Below are positions 7,696 through 14,826 of a DNA stretch of 64,000 nt, piece after piece. Within the stretch, counting starts at the first letter, position 1, and every line of letters starts with the position of its first letter. The DNA comes from Streptomyces sp. CB09001 (lineage in GTDB: Bacteria > Actinomycetota > Actinomycetes > Streptomycetales > Streptomycetaceae). Below the pieces are notes generated by a model, which was not told the origin of the DNA, searched no databases, and worked only from the letters and a program-made list of their open reading frames with translations. The stretch covers positions 7,679,001-7,743,000 of the forward strand of contig NZ_CP026730.1 of NCBI RefSeq assembly GCF_003369795.1, written 5' to 3'. The position numbers were made by a program, and so were the translations under genes.

Positions 7696-8331
7696 GTGAC
7701 CACCCCCGCACGCAGGGGCCGGCCCCGCAGTGAGGGCGCCGACGGGCGGATCCTGCGGGCCGCCCAGGAGCTGCTGACCGAGCGGGGATACGACGGGTTC
7801 GCCGTGGACGAGGTGGCCGCCCGTGCCGCTGTGGCGAAGACGACGCTCTACCGCCGGTGGCCCACCAAGGACCATCTGCTCGTCGCGCTCGTCGCGCGGA
7901 TCCAGGACGAGGTGGAGGTCACCGACAGCGGCGACCTCCGGCGCGATCTGGCCGGCTACCTCGCAGCCGTCGCGGCCGGTCTCGAGCGGATGCGCCGTGT
8001 GGGCCGGGGCGCGGCGGGGGAGGGCGACCGGTCGGCCGGGGTCGTCGCCGAACTGGTGGCGGCCGCCGCCCGGCACCCGGACGTGGGTGACGCCGTACGC
8101 GCTCTGTTCGCCCGGCGCAACGCACTGCCGCTCGGTCTGCTCGACCGTGCCCGCGAACGCGGTGAGCTGCCCCCTTCCGCCTCGTCCGGGGTGCTCTTCG
8201 ACCAGCTGGCCGGAGCGCTCTACTACCGGCTTTTGATCACCGGGGCGCCGATCGGCACCGACTATGTCGGGGAACTCGTCGACCAGGTGCTGAACGGGGC
8301 GGGTGCCGTCTTTCGACCAGAGAGGACCTGA
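7696..8331 (+). CDS. TetR-family transcriptional regulator
   Basis: A 211-residue regulator. The N-terminal helix-turn-helix spans about residues 15-60: GRILRAAQELLTERGYDGF, then VDEVAARAAVAKTTLYRRWPTKD, the classic TetR recognition region. The rest is a helical ligand-binding domain. GTG 7696 is chosen because GAGGAG lies just upstream; the frame is open further 5' only through the repeat array. A perfect palindrome lies in its promoter and two related sites lie between the flavin monooxygenase and hemerythrin-like genes, so it probably represses both itself and that divergent pair. The ligand is unknown; a pathway product or exported compound is plausible given the MMPL exporter beside it. 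Confidence 0.9.
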   Translation: MTTPARRGRPRSEGADGRILRAAQELLTERGYDGFAVDEVAARAAVAKTTLYRRWPTKDHLLVALVARIQDEVEVTDSGDLRRDLAGYLAAVAAGLERMRRVGRGAAGEGDRSAGVVAELVAAAARHPDVGDAVRALFARRNALPLGLLDRARERGELPPSASSGVLFDQLAGALYYRLLITGAPIGTDYVGELVDQVLNGAGAVFRPERT

Positions 8332-8333
8332 CC

Positions 8334-8957
8334 GTGTCCGTCACCTCTTCCGCCTCCGCCGGCCCGCCGGCCGCGTCCCCCGCGCCGGCGCCGTACGCCC
8401 CGTGGCGGGGCGTCCCGCGCCGGCGGCGCCGCAGCCGGATCCTGTCGGTGCTGGCCGGGTTCGTGGCCGTGCTGGGGGGATACGCGGTGTGGGCCCACAC
8501 CCATCCGGTCCGGCTGACCGCGTCCGTCGAGATCGAGGCCACCCCCGGGCAGGTGTGGGCGGTGCTCACCGACTTCGGTGCCTACCCGCGGTGGAACCCC
8601 TTCGTGACCGAGGCCGCCGTCACCTCCGGCGGCGGCCTGCGGGCCGGCGCGACGATGCGCAACCGCCTGGAACAAAAGGGTGAGACCAGCACGTTCACGC
8701 CGACCGTGCTGGAGGCGAGCGCCGGCCGTGAACTGCGCTGGCTGGGCAGGGTCGGGCCGGGCTGGATCGCCGACGGCGAGCACCGCTTCGTCATCGAGCG
8801 CACCGCACGGGGCACGGTCCGCCTCACGCAGAGCGAGAAGCTCTCCGGCGTGGCGGTGCCCTTCGTCGCCGGCAGTCTCAGGACCGACACCCTGTCCCAG
8901 TTCCGGGCGATGAACGGTGCGCTGAAGGAGCGGGTCGAGCGGCTCGCCGCACGCTGA
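8334..8957 (+). CDS. Membrane-anchored SRPBCC (START-like) domain protein
   Basis: A 207-residue protein with a basic N-terminus (RRRRSR), one transmembrane helix near residues 37-55 (ILSVLAGFVAVLGGYAVWA) and a C-terminal SRPBCC domain (about 60-205). The domain begins with ASVEIEATPGQVWAVLTDF and the YPRWNPFV turn, typical of this hydrophobic-ligand-binding fold. GTG 8334 follows the TetR stop by two bases with AGAGGA upstream, so it is co-transcribed and translationally linked to TetR. Such proteins bind lipids or polyketides or act as cyclases; a helper for the lipophilic product or membrane is inferred only. Confidence 0.8.
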   Translation: MSVTSSASAGPPAASPAPAPYAPWRGVPRRRRRSRILSVLAGFVAVLGGYAVWAHTHPVRLTASVEIEATPGQVWAVLTDFGAYPRWNPFVTEAAVTSGGGLRAGATMRNRLEQKGETSTFTPTVLEASAGRELRWLGRVGPGWIADGEHRFVIERTARGTVRLTQSEKLSGVAVPFVAGSLRTDTLSQFRAMNGALKERVERLAAR

Positions 8958-8987
8958 TCCCGGCAGCCGGTCCACCTGCGGGAGGTG

Positions 8988-10220
8988 TCACCAGGCCACC
9001 GGCAGGGAGGCGATGCCGTGCACCAGCATGCCCTCGGGGCGGCGCAGTTCCTCCTCCGCGACGGCCAGGCGCAAGGTCGGGAAGCGCTTGATCAGCGAGC
9101 CGATGGCGATCTGCAGTTCGGCGCGGGCCAGGCCCGAGCCGATGCAGTAGTGGGTGCCGTGGCTGAAGGCGAAGTGCGGGTTGACCGGGCGGTCGAAGTC
9201 GATGGCGTCGGGGTTCTCGTACTGGCGCGCGTCCCGGTTGGCGGAACTGAGGCCCGGCAGGACGGCGCTGCCCCTGGGGATCGTCAGGCCGCCCAGCTCG
9301 ACGTCCTCCAGGGTGATCCGCAGCAGCGCCTCGTTGCCCGGAGGGTGGAGCCGCAGCAGTTCCTCCACCGCGGAGTTGATCAGGTCCGGTTCCTTGCGCA
9401 GCCGTTCCAGCTGTTCGGGGTGGGTCAGCAGGGCGAGCATGCTGTTGGCGATCTGGTTGACCGTGGTCTCGTGGCCGGCCACCAGCAGGCTGATGCCGAG
9501 GAAGATCAGCTCCTCCTCCTGGAGCCGGTCGCCGTCCTCGTCGTGGATCGAGACCAGCGCGGACAGCAGGTCGTCACCGGGGTTCTCGCGCTTGGCCGCC
9601 ACCAGCCGCGCCAGATACGTGCGCAGGGCGAGCTGCGAGGCGAGCATCTCCTGCCCGGACACGGAGGTGGTGGCCAGGAACACCCGGGACCAGGCGGCGA
9701 AGTCGTCGCGGTCCTCGAAGGGGACGCCGAGCAGTTCGCAGATGACGGTGACCGGAAGCCGGAAGGCCAGCGCGGGCACCAGGTCGACCGGCGGTTCCAG
9801 CCGGGCCATGGCGTCCAGCAGGGCGTCGGTGTGCTCCTGGATGCGGGGGCGCAGCGCGGCCACCCGCCGGGCGGTGAACTCGCGGGAGACCAGCTTGCGC
9901 ACCCGGGTGTGCTCCGGGGGGTCCATGTTGAGCAGGCTCTTGAAGTTCTGCGGTGCCGCGGCGAGCCGGGGCGCGCCGGGCTCCAGCGTGGCCGCCCGGC
10001 TGAACCGGGGGTCCGACAGGGCGGTGCGCACGTCCTCGTAGCGGGTGAGCAGGAACGCCTGGTCGCCGCTGGGCATCCGGACCCGCGCGACCGGGTTCTC
10101 CTCGCGCAGGTGCGCGTACATCGGGCACTGGGCGAGCCCGGGCGGCTGCTCGAAGGGGTAGGCGACGGGGGCGGGGTTGTCCGCCTGCGCGGCGTCGGGC
10201 GCTTCGGGGCTGAGGGTCAT
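8988..10220 (-). CDS. Cytochrome P450
   Basis: Soluble bacterial P450 of 410 residues. The I-helix oxygen-activation motif is LLVAGHETTVNQI, the K-helix ExxR is in VEELLRLHPPG, and the heme loop is FSHGTHYCIGSGLAR with the Cys thiolate ligand. All key residues are present, so it should be an active monooxygenase. Its start overlaps the stop of the flavin monooxygenase gene by four bases (10217-10220), which couples the two oxidative tailoring enzymes. It needs ferredoxin and reductase; the only ferredoxin in the window is at 55386. The substrate is not known, but position at the left flank of the tetronate genes suggests late hydroxylation. Confidence 0.93.
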   Translation of the reverse strand: MTLSPEAPDAAQADNPAPVAYPFEQPPGLAQCPMYAHLREENPVARVRMPSGDQAFLLTRYEDVRTALSDPRFSRAATLEPGAPRLAAAPQNFKSLLNMDPPEHTRVRKLVSREFTARRVAALRPRIQEHTDALLDAMARLEPPVDLVPALAFRLPVTVICELLGVPFEDRDDFAAWSRVFLATTSVSGQEMLASQLALRTYLARLVAAKRENPGDDLLSALVSIHDEDGDRLQEEELIFLGISLLVAGHETTVNQIANSMLALLTHPEQLERLRKEPDLINSAVEELLRLHPPGNEALLRITLEDVELGGLTIPRGSAVLPGLSSANRDARQYENPDAIDFDRPVNPHFAFSHGTHYCIGSGLARAELQIAIGSLIKRFPTLRLAVAEEELRRPEGMLVHGIASLPVAW

Positions 10221-11536
10221 CGGGGAGTCCTGTCCTTCGCGTTCGTCGAGGTCTGCAGGCGGGGCGCGCGGGGCGGACCGGCACCGGCCGGCGCCGTCGG
10301 CACCGGGGCGACGCCGAAGGGGCGGACCCGGTCCGCCTCCTGGAGCGGGTAGTAGATGCCGGAGAGGATCCGCCGCTTGACCGGGGCGCTGGCATTCACC
10401 AGGCGGTACGCGGCCCGGCGCAGCAGCACCGGCAGCGCTCCGGACAGGGCGAACGCCCGTTCCTGGCGCAGCTGCAGGGCCCTGGCCCGGGCCACCGGCG
10501 CCTCACGCTCCTCCTGGAAGCGGCGGGCCGCCCGGCCCAGCGCGGCCGTCGTGTCCTGCTCGCGCAGGGCCGGGGCCACCAGGCGGGCCAGCACCACCGC
10601 GTCCGTGATGGCGTGGTTGACGCCCTGGCCGAGCACTGGCGTCAGGGTGTGCGCGGCGTCGCCGATGAGCACCAGACCCGGCCGTGACCAGCGGGGGACC
10701 ACCGTGGTGAAGATGTCCAGCATGGACGTGTCCGACCACTTGGTGACCGCCGTGCGCACCTGGTCGGAGATCTCCGGCGCCAGCTCGTCCATCCGCGCGT
10801 GCAGCGCGCCCACGCCCTGCGCGCGCAGCTCCTTCAGGCCGCCCTTGGGGATGTTGAAGCCGACCCGGACCAGGTCGGGGACCGTGGGGATGAACAGCCC
10901 GTGCCGGGCGCCGCGGATGCGCACACGGTAGGTGTGGCCGTCCCACACGTCGGGCCGGGGCACCTTGAACCAGACGAAGTCCCGCTCCAGGGGCTGCTTC
11001 TCGTAGCGCAGGCCCGACATTTCCCGGACCTTGCTGAACCGGCCGTCCGCCGCCACCGTCAGCGCCGCCGAGATCTCGAACCCGCCGTCGGGGCCCTTGC
11101 AGCGCACGCCGGTCACCGTCGGGCCGTCGCGCAGCAGCGCGCCGGCGGTGGTGCGGCGCAGCAGCCGGAAGCCGGGCAGCTGCTCGCCCTGGGCGGCCAG
11201 CGCCTCAAGGAGCGGCGGCTGCGGCAGCTCCACCGGGAACGGGCACGGCCGGTCGTAGTCGGCGAAGTCCGCGCGCAGCACGGTCCGCCCCTGGTCGGTG
11301 ATCTCCATCCGGCGGGTCTGCAGCGTCTGCTCGCGCAGCCCCTGCAGGATCCCCATCCGTTCCAGGAGCCAGACGGAGTCGGGTGAGACGGACTCGCCGC
11401 GAAACGACCGGTCGAAGCGCGCGCTCTGCTCCACGACGACGACGGACACGGACCTCCTGGCCAGCTCCAGGGCGAGGGCGAGTCCCGCGGGCCCTCCTCC
11501 CACCACACAGACCTGTGCTCGTACCGCCCCTGCCAT
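10217..11536 (-). CDS. FAD-dependent aromatic-hydroxylase-type monooxygenase
   Basis: Group A flavoprotein monooxygenase (PHBH/UbiH fold), 439 residues from ATG 11536. Motifs: the dinucleotide-binding CVVGGGPAGLALALELARR at the N-terminus and the second FAD site GDAAHTLTPVLGQGVNHAI. ATG 11536 is preferred over the upstream GTG at 11572 because GGAGAGG sits eight bases before it, while the GTG has no ribosome site. It would hydroxylate or epoxidise an aromatic or enol substrate with NAD(P)H and O2. The gene is coupled to the P450. A CTTTAG element and two TetR operator-like sites lie upstream, so it shares control with the divergent hemerythrin-like gene. Confidence 0.92.
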   Translation of the reverse strand: MAGAVRAQVCVVGGGPAGLALALELARRSVSVVVVEQSARFDRSFRGESVSPDSVWLLERMGILQGLREQTLQTRRMEITDQGRTVLRADFADYDRPCPFPVELPQPPLLEALAAQGEQLPGFRLLRRTTAGALLRDGPTVTGVRCKGPDGGFEISAALTVAADGRFSKVREMSGLRYEKQPLERDFVWFKVPRPDVWDGHTYRVRIRGARHGLFIPTVPDLVRVGFNIPKGGLKELRAQGVGALHARMDELAPEISDQVRTAVTKWSDTSMLDIFTTVVPRWSRPGLVLIGDAAHTLTPVLGQGVNHAITDAVVLARLVAPALREQDTTAALGRAARRFQEEREAPVARARALQLRQERAFALSGALPVLLRRAAYRLVNASAPVKRRILSGIYYPLQEADRVRPFGVAPVPTAPAGAGPPRAPRLQTSTNAKDRTPR

Positions 11537-11590
11537 CGCTGCTGCCTCTCCACGGACGGATGTGATGGTCACCGGGAGACTGCGGGGCCC

Positions 11591-11607
11591 GGCTAAAGCG
11601 CCGCTTG
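11591..11607 (-). promoter_or_regulatory. CTTTAG promoter element upstream of the flavin monooxygenase
   Basis: Minus-strand sequence CAAGCGGCGCTTTAGCC. It is a near-identical partner of the sites at 14726-14747 and 58863-58884. TTTAG ends about 57 bases before the ATG at 11536, a fitting distance for a core promoter or activator site. Confidence 0.55.
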
Positions 11608-11639
11608 CGGTCGGCGGGACGAGGACACCGCGACACGAT

Positions 11640-11661
11640 TTACGAAACGCGCGTTGCGTAA
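11640..11661. promoter_or_regulatory. TetR operator O2
   Basis: TTACGA-N10-GCGTAA with the same 22-base length and inner AACGC..GTT symmetry as operator O1 upstream of the TetR gene at 7696. It lies between the divergent flavin monooxygenase (start 11536) and hemerythrin-like gene (start 11781). Confidence 0.65.
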
Positions 11662-11686
11662 TCGCGGGGGACGCCCCTGTCGTGAA

Positions 11687-11708
11687 TAACGCAACGCACG
11701 TAGCGAAA
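11687..11708. promoter_or_regulatory. TetR operator O3, degenerate
   Basis: TAACGC-N10-GCGAAA, the third member of the 22-base operator family, with weaker outer positions than O1 and O2. It starts 47 bases after O2 begins and lies 7-20 bases before the CTTTAG element that drives the hemerythrin-like gene. Confidence 0.5.
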
Positions 11709-11714
11709 ATGCGG

Positions 11715-11735
11715 GCGCAAGAACCGCTTTAGGCC
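11715..11735 (+). promoter_or_regulatory. CTTTAG promoter element upstream of the hemerythrin-like gene
   Basis: GCGCAAGAACCGCTTTAGGCC on the plus strand matches the recurring GCGCAAGCGGNNCTTTAGC pattern. TTTAG is about 48 bases before the GTG at 11781. It forms a divergent pair with the minus-strand copy at 11591-11607. Confidence 0.5.
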
Positions 11736-11780
11736 GGCCGGACAGGATCCGGCGGCAACATAGCGACCACGAAGGCCAGG

Positions 11781-12479
11781 GTGAGAAGGATGGCGGCCAG
11801 CAGCGCATCGGGCGCGCCGGACACCGGGGAGATGGTGCTCGTGCACCGCCTGTTCCTCCAGGAGTACGCGGCCGCGGTGGCGGTGATCCGCGCCGTCGCC
11901 CCCGGCGACACGGCGCGTGCCGCCGTGGTCGCCGGCCACCTGGCGGCGCTCGGACAGATGCTGACGGAGCATCACCTCGCCGAGGACGAGCTGGTCTGGC
12001 CGCGGCTCGCGGCCGACCCGGCCGTCGAGGCGGGACTCGTGGCCCGGATGGAGGAACAGCACGAGCGGATCGCCGACGCCCTCGGCCGGCTCGAACGGGC
12101 CCTGCCCGCATGGAGTGCCGGCGCCGGGTTGGACCTCAGGGACGAGGTGGCGGACGCCTGCACCGACCTGCTGCCCGCCCTGCGGGAGCACCTCGGCGAC
12201 GAGGAGCGGCACATCCTGCCGCTGGTGCCGGGCCGGTTCGCCGCGGCGCAGTGGGCCCGGCTGAGCGAACGCGGCCGGGCCGCCGTGCCCAGGACGCACC
12301 GCCTGTACATGCTCGCCGCGCTGGGCGAGGCAGCCGGGACCGACCTCAGGGACGAGTTCCTCGGGCGGCTGCCCGGGCCCGTCCGCCTGCTGTACCGGCT
12401 GGCCGGCCCCCGGCTGCGCCGCCGCACCTGGAACCGCCTCAGCGGCGGCCGCGCCGAGGACCGCGCGGCCACGGCCTGA
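11781..12479 (+). CDS. Hemerythrin (HHE)-domain protein
   Basis: A 232-residue protein with a hemerythrin-like four-helix bundle in its first 160 residues. Ligand-type residues are visible in order: LVHRLF, MLTEHHLAEDELVWP, MEEQHERIADAL and LREHLGDEERHILPLV. Together they supply the His/Glu set of an HHE diiron site. The C-terminal 70 residues are basic and of unknown role. GTG 11781 is preferred since GAAGG lies six bases upstream, whereas the ATG at 11790 directly abuts AGAAGG. Proteins of this kind sense or handle O2, NO or iron. Its divergent promoter with the flavin monooxygenase suggests a link to oxidative tailoring or redox protection, which is inference. Confidence 0.85.
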   Translation: MRRMAASSASGAPDTGEMVLVHRLFLQEYAAAVAVIRAVAPGDTARAAVVAGHLAALGQMLTEHHLAEDELVWPRLAADPAVEAGLVARMEEQHERIADALGRLERALPAWSAGAGLDLRDEVADACTDLLPALREHLGDEERHILPLVPGRFAAAQWARLSERGRAAVPRTHRLYMLAALGEAAGTDLRDEFLGRLPGPVRLLYRLAGPRLRRRTWNRLSGGRAEDRAATA

Positions 12480-12504
12480 ACACCGCGCGGCCGCGGCCTG
12501 AACA
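12461..12504. repeat. Tandem 22-bp duplication spanning a stop codon
   Basis: Two adjacent 22-base units, 12461-12482 and 12483-12504, differ at one base (CCGCGCGGCC then A or G, CGGCCTGAACA). The stop codon TGA of the hemerythrin-like gene lies in the first copy and is duplicated in the second. It looks like a recent local duplication and is partly self-complementary (GCGCGGCC). Confidence 0.7.
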
Positions 12505-12557
12505 CCGCGGCGCCGGCCCACCGTCAGACAAGCGAGCAGCGAAGTGAGGAAGAGTTG

Positions 12558-14498
12558 GTGAGCGCACCCGTGACGACCAGACCCACCCCCACCGGCCGTG
12601 CCGCGGCGCTGGACCGCATCCGTACCCTGCACACCCAGGAGCGGCTCGCCCAGGAGTTCCCCGCGGTGGCCGCCCTGCTGGCCGAAGTCGCCCAGGGCCC
12701 CGCGGCCGCGGCCGACCTGGCCCGTGCCGGCCGGCTGCTCGCCCGGGTCGACCCCGCCCGCATCCACGCCGCGCACCCCGGCGCCCGGCCGCTGAACGTC
12801 ACGGTGTCGGGACACGGCACACTGGACGCGCTCACCGGTCCGCTCACCGCCGAACTGGCCCGCCACGGCATCCCGCTGCGGGCCACCCACGGCGAGCACG
12901 ACGGCTGGCGGCGCGACCTGCAGGACACCGCGGGACCGCTGTACGCCGACGACACCGACCTCTCACTCGTCGTGCTCGACGCCCAGCTCGTCTTCGACGA
13001 ACTCCCGCAGCCCTGGCGGGTCTCCGACGTCGCCGACGCGGTCGCGGCCAAGACGGGCCTGCTGGAACGGCTCGCCGAAGGTTACGTCCGCGACGGCTCG
13101 GGAACCCTCGTGCTCAACACCCTGCCGCTGCTGCCCGGGCACCTGCGCCAGCTCGTCGACCACCGCTCACGCACCGAACTGTCACTGCTGTGGCGGGAGT
13201 TCAACACCGCACTGCTGCGCATCGCACTGACCCACCCCCGGGTGCACGTTATCGACCTCGAACCGCTGATCGCCGAGTCGGGCCCGGTCCGCGACAGCAG
13301 ACTCGCCGTCTACACCAAGGAACACCTCGGCGGCGAACTGCTCGGCCGCTACGCCCGGGAGATCGCGCATCTGGCCCGGGCGCTGCGCGGCCGCACCAAG
13401 AAGGTCCTCGTCCTCGACCTCGACCACACCCTGTGGGACGGCATCCTCGGCGACGACGGCCCCGACGGCATCGCCGTCGCCGGGACCTACCGGGGCGAGG
13501 CCTTCGGCGCCTTCCAGAAGGTGGTGCGCCAGCTGGGCTCCCAGGGCGTCCTGCTCGGCGTGTGCAGCAAGAACGACCAGGAGCCCGTGGAGCAGGTGCT
13601 CGCCGGCCACCCCGACATGGTGCTGCGGCCCGACGACTTCGTGCGGATCACCGCCAACTGGCAGCCCAAGGACGGCAATCTGCGGGACATGGCCGCCCGG
13701 CTCAACCTCGGCACGGACAGTTTCGTGTTCGTCGACGACTCCCCCTTCGAGTGCGGCCTGGTCGCCGCCTCCGTGCCCGAGATCGCCGTGGTCCGCCTCG
13801 ACGAGGAACCCGCCCTGCACATCGACCGGCTGCTCGCCGACGGCTGGTTCGACGTCCGCGAACTGACCGAGGCGGACCGCGGCCGGGCCGGCCAGTACCG
13901 CGCCGACGCCGGCCGCCTGGAACTCCTCGACAGCACCGCGTCGATGGAGGAGTACCTCCATGCCCTCGACGTCCGCGTCACCCTCGCGCCGGCCACCGGC
14001 CAGGACGTGCCCCGCATCTGCCAGCTCACCCTGCGCACCAACCAGTTCAACCTCACCACCCGCCGCCTTGGCACCGACGAGGTCCAAGCCCTGCTGGACT
14101 CACCGCACCATCTGGTCCTGGCCGTCCGGACCGCGGACCGCTTCGGCGACAACGGACTGGTCGGCGCGGTGTTCGCCGAACGTGGGCCAGACGCGCTGCG
14201 CATCGACAACGTCCTGCTCAGCTGCCGGGTCTTCGCCCGCGGCATCGAACAGGCCGCCCTGGCCGCGCTGCTGGCCCACGCCCGGGACACCGCGGCGCCG
14301 GCCGTCACCGCCTCGTACCGGCCCACCGCCAAGAACGGCAAGGTCCGCGATCTGTACCCCTCGCTCGGCTTCGAGACCGTACGCACCGGCGACGACGGCG
14401 CCCTCGACTTCCGCCACGACCTCACCCGGCTGCCGCAGCGGCCCGGCCACATCACGCTCGACGCGACGTTCACGCCACCCGCGACACCGGCCGCGTAG
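12558..14498 (+). CDS. FkbH-like HAD-superfamily glyceryl-ACP synthase
   Basis: A 646-residue FkbH-like protein. The HAD phosphatase signature VLDLDHTLWDGILGDDG begins near residue 284, with later HAD motifs GVCSKNDQEP and FVFVDDSPFE. A GNAT-like C-terminal region (FRTNQFN-like LTLRTNQFNLTTRR, then TASYRPTAKNGKVRDLY) completes the family layout. FkbH proteins dephosphorylate 1,3-bisphosphoglycerate and load the glyceryl group on an ACP, as in tetronate (RK-682, agglomerin) and methoxymalonyl pathways. With no 3-hydroxyacyl/acyl dehydrogenase pair of the methoxymalonyl kind here, and with KASIII-like and E2-like genes downstream, tetronate formation is the better reading. GTG 12558 lies seven bases after GAGGA. 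Confidence 0.92.
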   Translation: MSAPVTTRPTPTGRAAALDRIRTLHTQERLAQEFPAVAALLAEVAQGPAAAADLARAGRLLARVDPARIHAAHPGARPLNVTVSGHGTLDALTGPLTAELARHGIPLRATHGEHDGWRRDLQDTAGPLYADDTDLSLVVLDAQLVFDELPQPWRVSDVADAVAAKTGLLERLAEGYVRDGSGTLVLNTLPLLPGHLRQLVDHRSRTELSLLWREFNTALLRIALTHPRVHVIDLEPLIAESGPVRDSRLAVYTKEHLGGELLGRYAREIAHLARALRGRTKKVLVLDLDHTLWDGILGDDGPDGIAVAGTYRGEAFGAFQKVVRQLGSQGVLLGVCSKNDQEPVEQVLAGHPDMVLRPDDFVRITANWQPKDGNLRDMAARLNLGTDSFVFVDDSPFECGLVAASVPEIAVVRLDEEPALHIDRLLADGWFDVRELTEADRGRAGQYRADAGRLELLDSTASMEEYLHALDVRVTLAPATGQDVPRICQLTLRTNQFNLTTRRLGTDEVQALLDSPHHLVLAVRTADRFGDNGLVGAVFAERGPDALRIDNVLLSCRVFARGIEQAALAALLAHARDTAAPAVTASYRPTAKNGKVRDLYPSLGFETVRTGDDGALDFRHDLTRLPQRPGHITLDATFTPPATPAA

Positions 14499-14640
14499 GA
14501 CAGCGCACCCCGCAGACATCCCGGCTCCGGCCGCGGACCGGCACCGCCCCGGCGCGACACCATCCCCCGGCCGCGCCCGGGGCCCGGCCGGTCCGCCCGG
14601 AGCCGGGAGCCGTACGCCCCCGGCGTGCGGCGCGTGCCGA

Positions 14641-14675
14641 CTGCCGCCCGCCAGCCCCCCTCTGGCGGGCGGCAG
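14641..14675. terminator. Strong rho-independent hairpin after the FkbH gene
   Basis: A perfect 14-bp inverted repeat (CTGCCGCCCGCCAG and its complement) with the 7-base loop CCCCCCT. It separates the FkbH gene from the FAAL-led operon. The 14499-14826 gap holds this hairpin and the promoter element at 14726-14747; I see no gene in it. Confidence 0.8.
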
Positions 14676-14725
14676 CCGCATGCCCGGGGGAAAAGGGGGG
14701 GCCGCCGGCCCGCCGGGCCGGACAT

Positions 14726-14747
14726 GCACAAGCGGCGCCTTAGCGCC
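14726..14747 (+). promoter_or_regulatory. CTTTAG-type promoter element upstream of the FAAL operon
   Basis: CACAAGCGGCGCCTTAGCGCC on the plus strand. The part CAAGCGGCGC is identical to the element upstream of the flavin monooxygenase; CCTTAG replaces CTTTAG. It lies about 85 bases before the TTG start at 14827 and after the hairpin terminator, so it likely drives the long FAAL-to-hydrolase operon. Confidence 0.5.
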
Positions 14748-14826
14748 AAGGGCGAGGCTCGGACATATTCCAGACAGCCCTCGCCGGCACCACGCCTGCG
14801 GATCTCGGAGAGGTCAGGCAAAGACG

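Noticed and set aside
12558..14498. FkbH protein as part of a methoxymalonyl-ACP pathway
   Set aside because: The partner 3-hydroxyacyl dehydrogenase and O-methyltransferase set is missing, and the PKS AT predicts malonyl; KASIII-like and E2-like genes fit tetronate formation better.
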